Shown: one piece after another, positions 51,125-61,190 of the stretch
Numbering within the stretch: position 1 is the stretch's first letter
Layout of the letters: each line of letters opens with the position of its first letter
Assembly (NCBI GenBank): GCA_020465985.1
Contig: JAANYP010003258.1
Location: 310,001-374,000, forward strand
Length of the DNA stretch: 64,000 bases
DNA from: Centrapalus pauciflorus
Lineage: Eukaryota; Streptophyta; Magnoliopsida; Asterales; Asteraceae
Reading direction: 5' to 3'
Position numbers and translations under genes: made by a program
Notes under the pieces: generated by a model
Told to the model about the DNA's origin: nothing
What the model saw: the letters and a program-made list of their open reading frames with translations, nothing else
Database searches by the model: none

Positions 51125-51969
51125 ATGGAGAATAAGTCGAGTGATGTTGAACCAGATGCCAACGTTCTTCCCCCCACCCCCACCCCCACAACCGATAACC
51201 ATAGTCCAGAACCCTCTTCTACGGATATTCAAACACCTCCAATAATTTCCGTTAATGTAAGTTCATTATATATAAGTTTCCTTTGAATGTTATTTCAGGT
51301 ATCGTGCATGCCATAAACAACTGACCTAATTTTATGATTTTACCTTCATCTCATACTTCAGCGAGAAAGCCCATCACCAACCACAAGTGCAGCACTTGAG
51401 TTTATTGACAATTGCTGCAATTTATTGAGTGATTCAGAAGATGACCAAGTTCCAGATGCTAATGCAACAGAGGTAACTTTTTATATGTGAACTAACATGC
51501 ATGCATACGGTTAAGCAATTTTTTTACCTATTATCACATACTAAGAATATATTGCAGCCAACCGACCAATCAACCAACGAAGAGCGTTACGCCCGTAACA
51601 GTCAGGTAATTCTTTATGATCGACATTAGTTTTTCGACAAATGCACATTTATACTGATGTTGTTTTTTTTAATAGTTACTTGACGACGTTGGAGATACGA
51701 TGATGGCAGCAATAATGTATCTTGAAAAACGGAAGAAACGGCTCCTAAACCGTCGCAAACTACGGACACTTCATGCATCTGAGATAGTTATAGTATCAAG
51801 TGACGACGAGACCGACACCGATACAGGTAACGAAGGGCATTCAAATGAAGTGTCAGAAAATGCAAACATGACAAAACGACCTAGAGTGACAGTGTTCAAT
51901 GGGACTAAGGTGTACCGGCATGGGAATAACTCAAACAACAATGACGGAGCAAGTCCACCGTGCGTTTAG
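51125..51969 (+). CDS. Small SIM-containing protein C of the tandem family (194 aa, 4 exons)
   Basis: No named family recognised. The exons are 51125-51256, 51362-51472, 51558-51605 and 51676-51969, phase 0 throughout. Residues 1-44 are Pro/Thr/Ser-rich (PPTPTPTTDN), exon 2 is acidic (LLSDSEDDQ), and exon 4 has YLEKRKKRLLNRRKLRTLHA, then SEIVIVSSDDETDTD. This last part corresponds in position to the LEKRL...EVIxLTSDxE module of B and D: a coiled or basic stretch, then a SUMO-interacting-type motif with an acidic tail. The C-terminus (TKRPRVTVFNGTKVYRHG) is unique. The ATG chosen is the first after the TATA-like element and gives an open first exon with a GTAAGT donor. Confidence 0.65.
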
Positions 51970-53157
51970 CTTGCTGGAGCTATGATTGGTTTTTTATATT
52001 TACGTACCAGTGATTTAACTTTTCTTTATGAAGTATTTCAGTTTCCCTCCTGTCTTTTTGGTTATAGTCTGGACGTTCAATAAAAGCCTTTAGTTTTGTG
52101 TATTTTCTCTCGCCCGAGTTTAAATACTAATATTCGTGTACTATTTTGTTGCACTTGTATGATTTTTTGAGTTTTCCTCAGTAAAGAAAATAATAAGCTG
52201 CAAGAACATGAACATTACAAACCAGGTTGTGAAACTGAAATGCTATGCCAACATAACGCCAATATTAAAAAAAGATCAATCTACTAATACGCTCAGTTTC
52301 TTAAGTCATATCACCCAACTATGAACATTGCCGCCTGTCTTATGATATTCCAATAGCAAAAATGTCCACATATTGTTAGATTGACTCGAAAAAAAAATGA
52401 TGTTATTCATCACTGTGTTTTCCACTTTTCAGAAGGCGGGACTTCATTTGTATTCGTATTATTCATCAATGCCGCATGGGTATATGATTAGTTATTAAGT
52501 TACCATTCAAGACTAAGTAAATGCCTCAACCTTTAGAATTTCTGTATGAAAAATCCGAATGTAGCTATTTACGATGGGAATTTATGTATTTGGTTATGAA
52601 ATGTATTTATAAATATAAGTTACTTGGACAAACAAAGTATATTTTTTAATCTTCACCTTTTCGTTTATCACAAAGAGGTATGTACTTTTCTTAATTTTGG
52701 ATACACGTGTATATTTTTCTTTTTACACCAACCCATGGATATATGGTTTCATATAAAGTTAGCATGTTCGATTAAATAAATACTTTGGGCGTTTGCCTCT
52801 CTTGAAAAATCCTAATGTAGGTTCTTACGATAAACAACAAAACGTTTTCATTGATAAATATACTTATAAATATCATTATTTACACGTTTCTGGATATACT
52901 ATTAATTATATTTAATTAGTTAAGAATACTGTCATAAAAAAACTACCACCAAATGCAGGCTATAAAATAATATGCTTTAACATGAGTCAGAAAAAACCAT
53001 TGTCTAACCACCTTTCATCATGGGCTATTAACTCCTAAAAATTAGGATGCACTACCCACTCCAAATATGACCAAAACTGCTGCAAATAACTTATATATAT
53101 GGATGGAGTATGCGTTTAACATATTGGCAAGAAGTTGAAAACAAAAAAAAACTACAA
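51970..53157. other. Spacer between small genes C and D
   Basis: AT-rich, no gene seen. About 53015-53060 contains 'actcctaaaaattagga', a possible counterpart of the promoter box upstream of B and C. Confidence 0.35.
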
Positions 53158-53603
53158 ATGGCAGTTAACGTGAATCCAGATGCAGAAGAACAAGAACGAC
53201 GGATGGGTGACCGGTTGGAGGTAAGAAATTAATCATGCACATCTAATTTTAGTTGCCACTTTTATAACAACTCATTTTCTTTATTGATTAGCAAGACTTC
53301 AACTCCGGAAATTGGGTTAACGTTATCACCGCAGCCTACATATTCCAACTCGGAGAAGAGTTGGAGTTCTGGGTAATATTTGTTCCTTTCCTTTTCATCA
53401 GGTGTTCTAATGTATTATACTAACGTTGTTTTTGTTCGTACCAGCAAAACCGATGCCTTATACTAGAAAAGCGGCTTACGAATTTGATCAACTGGAAATG
53501 GGATGAAGTTATAGAGCTGACCTCCGATGATGAAGACAATGACATTTCAGCCCCACAAACAGATTCAGAGACTTCGACGGCTAGAAGTGGATACCCTACT
53601 TGA
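53158..53603 (+). CDS. Small SIM-containing protein D of the tandem family (100 aa, 3 exons)
   Basis: No named family recognised. The exons are 53158-53220, 53292-53372 and 53445-53603, all phase 0. Exon 2 has exactly 27 codons and ends YIFQLGEELEFW, against YINNLEHELEYW in gene B exon 3. Exon 3 begins QNRCLILEKRLTNLINWKWD and continues EVIELTSDDE, against EKRLANLKDWKWDEVIDL then TSDEE in B. This strong match in both sequence and intron position shows tandem duplication. D lacks B's last exon and is the shortest, perhaps truncated at the 3' end. Confidence 0.65.
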
Positions 53604-55335
53604 ACTATCAAAATTTCTTATAATTATGTATTTAACAAAGTGTACGCCTTTAAACATGTTGTTCTTACTGACTTACCCTAATCTATTGTAATGTTTGACT
53701 TTATAATAATTTATTATGCTATGTTATGTACGTATTTAATTACAGGATGGTATGTTCAAACTATTTGTGACCCTTTTTTGTTTATGTTTTCCATTCACAT
53801 GCATGTTAAAAAAGCAATGATGTTGAACATATTAATCATAAGTGTCGTCATTTTAATGGTAAATAGTCATAGACACTACATATGATGTGTTGGAATACAA
53901 TTTGGCATAGTAGTTGATTTTTAAATAAATATGTTTCATTGAAGAGACACTAATTAACCGCATTTCAGTGGATTTGTTACAATATTGGGAGGTCAATCAA
54001 TACACTCATTTGTATTTGTTTAATTGTTTGGGTTGTTTACTTATTTTAAAAGAATTAGACTGTGTAGATGGATACAACATGTAACCATCAAATAGATACT
54101 TCAAATAAATTATGTAACCTGTGTTTAAATTCACATATGCTACCTACTACCTGTGCATATTTTACGAATGAATATTTTAATAAAGTCAGCGATTTAAATG
54201 AAAATAAAAGAACATTACATCTTTTGCACACCACTTTTTTCTAAAGAATCAGTTGTTGGATTTAAAAAAACGTCAATGCTATAACACTAATGTGTTTATA
54301 ATAAGCATAGGGTGGTTCTTAAAATTTGTTAGTGCAATTTACGATTTTTATTAAGCAAGCAGTTAACAAGTCACTTACTGTTAACCACCAATAACCACCC
54401 ACTAACATTCTAAGCTGTATCCAGTTCGTTTGATCCACCAACACCCACCCACTAACTTTTTAAACTCTATTAAGCAGGGAGCGGTTCCAACAAACAAAAA
54501 CTGCTACTATGTCCTATAAAACGTTTGTTCTTCTATCAGATTTACATTTCTAATCTAAAAGCTTTCACTTTTACATTTTTTTCAAGAGCTCTCAACTTTT
54601 CGCTCTCTTATAATTTTATTTATTAGTTGCCTTTAATTTGTTGATTCCCTTCGAAAATCATAGAAGGTTTATTCAAGTAAATGATGTGCATGCATTGGGT
54701 CCGGGTTCAAGGTATTATTTATGTTTCCCACTATTTATGTTCACATATCTGACCTGTTTTATATAATGTTTTACTCATGTACGAACATTCAAACAACTTT
54801 TTTTTTTCTATATCATTTACATTTAGTTTTGAAAAATACTTGGTAGTGATTTATATTGACTGTCGTTTGTTTTCCTTTAACATGTCTGAGTATTATATCA
54901 TACTGTTATTTATCCAAATTCCATAAACTAAGATCATTTCTTAATTAACTTTTCATTTTATTGCATTTTCTGTTTCTTTACTTACACGTATATGAAAATT
55001 GGTAATACAATTTTAAGTTGGATCTTTGTTGATGTGTTTTATTTGATTTTTTAAAGTTATGTTGTACGTTGATTTTTAAAACAGAATAGGATACAAAGAC
55101 AAGCCAATACCCGCGCATTTACTTTTAAACATCGACAACTCCCAAGTACGTTTTCTTATCCTTTAATTTAAAGTCTGTTAAAACAAATGCTAATGTATTA
55201 AAGTTGCATGATTCTGTGTTGGTTGTCTTCACATACATGACTACTTTTGATTTATTGATGCTTTTACCTAACAAATGTCAACAACATATTTTATGTGACT
55301 TTATTTAAAAAAAGTGTTTATCTATATGTTGTTTG
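53604..55335. other. Intergenic, possible further family promoter
   Basis: AT-rich. At 54360-54520 the words 'ccacccactaac' (twice) and 'cctataaaacg' resemble the upstream regions of B and C. The sequence after it offers a short open stretch (ATG near 54682, a GT at 54711) that meets a stop straight after the next plausible acceptor, so I do not call a coding gene. Confidence 0.3.
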
Positions 55336-55359
55336 GCTTTTTGTATATCATGTATGTGT

Positions 55360-57060
55360 GGGCTGATCAGTTTACTTAGCTGCGGATATGCCTACTTGCG
55401 AATGCATTGACCATACGAACCCATGTCCATGAAAACTACCAAAAAGACCAGGATTCCTACACTGTTCAAGCAGTGCGGTCAAGGTCTAACACAGTAAAAG
55501 TAGTATGACATTATAAATGTAATAGCGAAGAGAGTTTAAGAACTTACCTTGCACCACAAGTCGATGTGGTGAGCTGCCAGGGGGCAGTTGGCTTTCGGAC
55601 CAATTACAGAATGGAAAAAAAAATTATTACAAACAATATGAATGGATACAAGAACTAAACTATATACATGAATGGTTTTTTTAAAACACGACCTATCTTG
55701 TGCCAATAACCTGCAAAGTAACATAAAATAAATTAGTTTACATGCTTTATATATTTGTACATGAATTAACAAAGTGGATTAGGATCACTTACTTTTAAAA
55801 TGTAGCACATTACTTTATTTACTGATTTTCCAGTTTTAGCTGCAAGTCAAGCCATAATATATAAAATGTATGCCAACTATGAAATCCATAACAAGTGTTT
55901 TAATATCAATCATCCACGGCTAGACACTAGATTGAATAATTGATACATGCTACCTTGGTGGTTGCATTAAAAATGTGTCATCATTGTCGTGATATGAATG
56001 TCATTTGTTTTAATACCGTCACACCGGCAACATAATAACACTTGATAGTTAGCACTGTTAGTTTGTTATTGCAAAAAAATAGTTTAAGCTTTTAAAGTTC
56101 ATTTACCGAATGAAATATGCAAATGAAATCAAGCGTCGTCGTTTTGAAAACTCAACCGGTGCCATATCAACCAACTGAGAATACACTGGCTCGACGACTG
56201 TTAGATGCACCAACACCAAGAACGGAAACGTGATGCACCTAACTGATATATTTTGCCCAAAATAAATGCCAATCTTCTCTTACACATGGTAAATAGAAAC
56301 AAAAATTAAATCAACGATCTGCGGCGTTCACAAATACACATACATGAACATGCAACGACTAAGACCGCGGGTTAATACACGGATCAGGTCGATGTCAATG
56401 CTTGTGTAAACACCGTTACTTTAAAGCTTTTTTTGCACCACATTCCGCCCGTCGCCGCCGTTAGTATGCAACAGCAGGTTCGGTTGCGGTGTTTATAACA
56501 ACAAATTCCATCAGATCTATGTAATCCGTTACAAATGACGCATGTACGACCATAGATCTACTTCTTTAAGACCCCCAATCTACGCACCATTACACGTTCA
56601 TACCCGACTGCCATAGGAGGGCACCGGTTATGAACATTGATGCATCAACGGGCATGTTACGAACACATCTATGTACATAATCAACATGTTCGTTGACCGA
56701 TTTTGCCTAGGGATCTGAGCACTACCGTACTCCGATAGTGTCCAGATGTTCCATCATCGGCGTTATAATGTATAAGAACGTATAGCTTTTACCGGCCATC
56801 AGGCACCAGAAAGGCACCGTTCACGCAGCCGCTTGCAGCTCCGTCGTTTAATATGGACGACATCACCGCCATTGGATAAATTTCCCGTATACGAGATACC
56901 GACGGTCGCTCCAGTGTGGTGCAGCTTCCATCCAACGAGAACCATCGCCGGCGACCGTGGCTCCTCTCATCGGAGATTAGGGTTTTGAAAAGCTGCGTAC
57001 AAGTAAAGCAAGTGCACAGTGGAAAGACAGCTGTGGAAATGAAACACTCAAATGAGTAGG
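55360..57060 (-). other. Possible spliced minus-strand transcript, function unknown
   Basis: The composition is richer in G+C than its surroundings from about 56100 to 57000. A TATA box (TATAAAG, minus strand, 57077-57083) precedes an AAACCCTA-type leader and an ATG at 56970 opening MRGATVAGDGSRWMEAAPHW, which stops after 35 codons. Downstream, a GTAAGT donor at about 55547 and an acceptor near 55493 would join HHIDLWCK to TLTALLEQCRNPGLFGSFHG and a stop. I cannot connect these pieces into one frame, so it may be a decayed gene or a non-coding RNA. Confidence 0.25.
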
Positions 57061-57076
57061 GTTTCGTATGCGTTGC

Positions 57077-57083
57077 CTTTATA
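57077..57083 (-). promoter_or_regulatory. Candidate TATA box for the minus-strand locus at 55.4-57.06 kb
   Basis: TATAAAG on the minus strand, in a balanced-composition region, about 110 bp upstream of the ATG at 56970. Confidence 0.3.
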
Positions 57084-57292
57084 TGAATTCGGGTGGGCCT
57101 TTTAACCTAACAGTCGTGACCCATACAAAACCGACGTCCCATATTGTATTGGACTAATATAGTGGTGTATGAGTCTTGCCTCTGCATTGTTTTTGCTACG
57201 CCACATGCCAAAGTTATTTATAAACAATTTAACTTCCTTAATAATCTTTAACTTTTGGTATTTTAATTTTTTAAAAACTTAATTGAAATAAA

Positions 57293-58100
57293 TTATTTGT
57301 TCTTTATTAATAGATTTGTTAATTTTTTTAAAAGGATATGCAGAATATTTACGTACCTATCTACTGGGTTGAGGTGCACATTTCGCGGAGTGGGACCGAT
57401 CCATAGCGGGTCTTTTCCCCCGTGCCGATGATTTTTTGCAACAGAAACCCCGTTGACACAAAAACGGGATTCGATTTTAACCGATTTCGTACGAATACTA
57501 TGTATCCCACTGTGCCAGTTTCGAAAATAAAACAACCGTTCATGACAAATCCGCTGATTAGCTTTTGACTTTCATTTTGGCTTTCGGCATATTTCCTTCC
57601 ATCTATTTGAAAAAACTGTCATTTGTCCTTTTATTTTTATTAAAGTTGGGGTTGTTAAACTATGTTATCAATTCTACATTATACTTTATACATTTACATC
57701 TTATAACGTATAAAATTATAGCTGTAAGTAAAGTGACAAAATTTCAAGCATTATACTTTTGCTCAAAATAAATATGTTTTATATTATATTTTTTTATAAA
57801 TACATACTTCTAATTAAAAAAAATATCGTACAAAAATGGGTTTTGACCGTTCAATCATGCCACGTGATAGTTGTACAATACAATAACATTTATTTTTTCC
57901 GCCTCTTTTTCAAATATATCACCTTCATTTGTTTACATTCAACATTCATATTGATTTAGTTGATTGATAAGTTGCTAATAAGTTTCATTCTCTAACATAA
58001 TACATTAATGCTCACCTAATATATGTATATGTTACCGTCATCCAAAATAAATCATAATTAAATGCAGCTGTTGACTTTTTAATTTGTTGTAGAAAATGTG
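57293..58100. other. No gene recognised
   Basis: Positions 57355-57545 are GC-richer, with a 60-codon minus-strand ORF (MNGCFIFETGTVGYIVFVRN...) that matches nothing I know. The rest is AT-rich. Confidence 0.3.
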
Positions 58101-58647
58101 CATTATAAAAGGGTAGATTACAATTTATGTTCATATGGTTATATACAATTTATGGTTATCGTCTTTTTCACTTCAAAATTACAAATTTAGTGTCTATGGT
58201 CGTCAATTTGTTATGCTTTTGGTCTTTTGACCTCTTATTATTTAAAAAACGACTATTTTGCCCTTTTATTTTTGTATGGCTTTTACACCCTACCACTTTA
58301 TTTCCTTTAGTGTACTAATTCGAAATACTTTTATTTTATCATTGTTTACTTAAGATGTATTTGTTTTAGTATTACAATTTGATTAAACTAATAGTTTTTA
58401 ATATATTGTCTTTTATTTTATAATTGTTATTACTATAATGTTAACAATATTACTAATACTAATATAAATTTTATTAATTTTAATAATAATTATAATGATT
58501 ATTTTGTTTTGTTATTATTACAATTTAAATAAATTAATAATTTCTTAGTATATTGTCTTTTAGTCTATCATTATCATTATTATTATTATTATTTGACTAA
58601 CGTAATAATTTAAATAATAAGAATAATCATCAGATGGTTACAATTAT

Positions 58648-58687
<40 letters not shown>

Positions 58688-59145
58688 GTATGTATGTATA
58701 TATGTATGTATATACAAATGTTTATTTTCGATTACTGTTTTAGAATTACTAAAACTTGAAGAAAATATAAAAAGTTCTGTTTTTATATTATTTCCATTAC
58801 ATACGTGAAATGGAAATTATAAATATAATTATAATGAAATAAAAGACAATAATTAAAAATTATTACTTTAGTCAAATTAATAACAAAAAAAAATAACTAC
58901 ACAATGATAGAATAAAAGTAATTAGAAATAATATAAAAAAGAAAATAAATTGTTACGGACTAAAATTGAAACAAAACCAAAAAGACAAAATGGTCATTTT
59001 AAAAAAATTTGGAGGTCAAACGACCAAAAGCAGAACAAATTGACGACCATAGGTAGTAATATTGTAATTTTAATGTGAACAGGACGATAATCATAATTTG
59101 TATATAACCACAGGGACGAAAACTTTCTTTTCCTTTTATCCAAAA
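58101..59145. mobile_element. Fold-back element, same family as 7941-8996 (ends approximate)
   Basis: The left arm words tatggttatatacaattta, ggttatcgtc, tatggtcgtcaatttg and attttgccctttt recur inverted at 58980-59120. The pairing continues inward (tattgtcttttattttata against its complement), so the arms are about 400 bp. The loop holds (AC)n and (GTAT)n tracts at about 58655-58715. The terminal phrase 'accacagggacgaaa' is shared with the element at 7941-8996. No transposase is seen. Confidence 0.65.
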
Positions 59146-60035
59146 CTTTCTTTCCCCTACTATTTTTCCATAAATAACTGTATTACGTTTGTAAACTATT
59201 TCATATTTGGATAAAACAATTAATTCATTTTCCAAACAAGCCTATATGATTATGTTTACAAAATATAATGTCGTGAATACTCTATATATTTTTAAGATGC
59301 ATGGAATACACATAATATCATAGTCACGTATTTAAATAGACTTTTTACTTTAGACCTATATTTTGTTTTTCAACTCCTTTTATATAATCTACATTGACTT
59401 TTCCATTCAATTCATGAAATTTAAAAAAAAAAACCTTACAATTTAATCTATTAATCATCTGCTACTTTTTTCTTGAAAGAACAAAATGATGACCAGTTAC
59501 ATATAATGACCAGTTTAATAATGTATGTGTCATATAATTAACGAATGTGTTAACGTAAACACAAAATAAAATATAATGTTCTAAATAGTTACCTTAAATA
59601 AAACAAGTAGAAAAGTATGTGCCCTAAAACTGTGCTTAACAATAAGGTACGATAGTTATTTTGACAAATCTAGAAATATCGAATAGTCGACGGACTAAAT
59701 CCGTAATATATTATAATTTCGGGAGTGTTGCCTTAATAAACGAATGTTATCGCCTAAATCATTAATCCTCACCAACCCATAGTGGTTGAATTTGTAAGAT
59801 ACACTGATGTCTTCCATATTAAAACTTTAATTCCACAAAAATCATTGTTGGAATTACTTGAGTATATCCATAATTTTGTGACAACTCACACGGCTGAACC
59901 TTGTGATACACACTATGTTGTATGATTACCCTTGTATATTATTTTATTCCTTATAGATGTTGGTGAAATATTAAACTCTTCATTTATGATGATGTCAATA
60001 TATCATGTTATATTATTATTGCATGTGCATGTTAA
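59146..60035. other. AT-rich intergenic DNA, no gene seen
   Basis: No ORF or element ends recognised. The 5' terminus of the Helitron that follows may lie here, but the required TC start cannot be identified by eye. Confidence 0.3.
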
Positions 60036-61190
60036 ATAGTTGGTTGTTCTTTACATTTTATATTTACATATAAATACTCGATGTTTCAATAGTTATTACA
60101 AATATACATGCTCCGTTTTTCCAATTTCTTATTTTATGTACTATTTGACCTATTAATTTTGCAAAATATATTTAAATATTTCTTACATACAACTATTAGT
60201 ATTCATTATTATATGGTACTCTCTAATTGTAGTTAGTACGTATGTATGAACACTTAGTATTCGTTTATATTTTAATCTTTTTTATCAGCTATAAACCTTG
60301 ATTTTAGCAATATGTTTTTTATGTATTACTAACGATCAATAGTTGATTAACAAATCTTAATATATACGAAAACGTTCATGTTACCATTGTATGGTTACGA
60401 ATTTTACAAAACCTTATCATATTATTTTGTTGTACGTTGAGTATTACTTACCTATGAATATTATTATTCCTTAGATATTGGTGACTTAACTTTTGTGTGT
60501 TGTGACAATTGAGTTATCTTACTTCATGTATTTAACAATATATTGTTAATTTCACCATAAATTTTATGCATTCATGTGTTGTAGTTTTTTACAATGGCAT
60601 GTTGGTCAACTGATAATAGTTGGTTGTTCTTTACATTTTATATTTACATATAAATACTCGATGCTTCAATAGTTATTACAAATATACATGCTCCGTTTTT
60701 CCAATTTCTTATTTTATGTACTATTCAACCTATTAATTTTGCAAAATATATTTAAATATTTCTTACATACAACTATTAGTATTCATTATTATATGGTACT
60801 CTCTAATTGTAGTTAGTACGTATGTATGAACACTTAGTATTCGTTTATATTTTAATCTTTTTTATCAGTTATAAACCTTGATTTTAGCAATATGTTTTTT
60901 ATGTATTACTAACGATCAATAGTTGATTAACAAATCTTAATATATACGAAAACGTTCATGTTACCATTGTATGGTTCCGAATTTTACAAAAAATTATCAT
61001 ATTAATTTGTTGTATGTTGAGTATTACTTACCTATGAATATTATTATTCCTTGTATATTGGTGACTTAACTTTTGTGTGTTGTGACAATTGACTTATCTT
61101 ACTTCATGAATTTAACAGCATATTGTTAATTTCACCATAAATTTTATGCATTCATGTGTTGTAGTTTTTTACAATGGCATGTTGGTCAAC
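60036..61190. repeat. 580-bp tandem direct duplication upstream of the Helitron gene
   Basis: 60036-60615 and 60616-61190 are nearly identical (about 98 percent by eye), with a constant offset of 580 bp. Both copies end in acaatggcatgttggtcaac, so the start codon and first seven codons of the Helitron gene are present twice. The upstream copy reads MACWSTDNSWLFFTFYIYI and then stops. Confidence 0.95.

Noticed and set aside
54680..55145. A fifth member of the small-gene array
   Set aside because: Promoter-like words exist, but the only ATG frame stops just after the next acceptor and nothing resembles the EKRL/WKWDEVI module.
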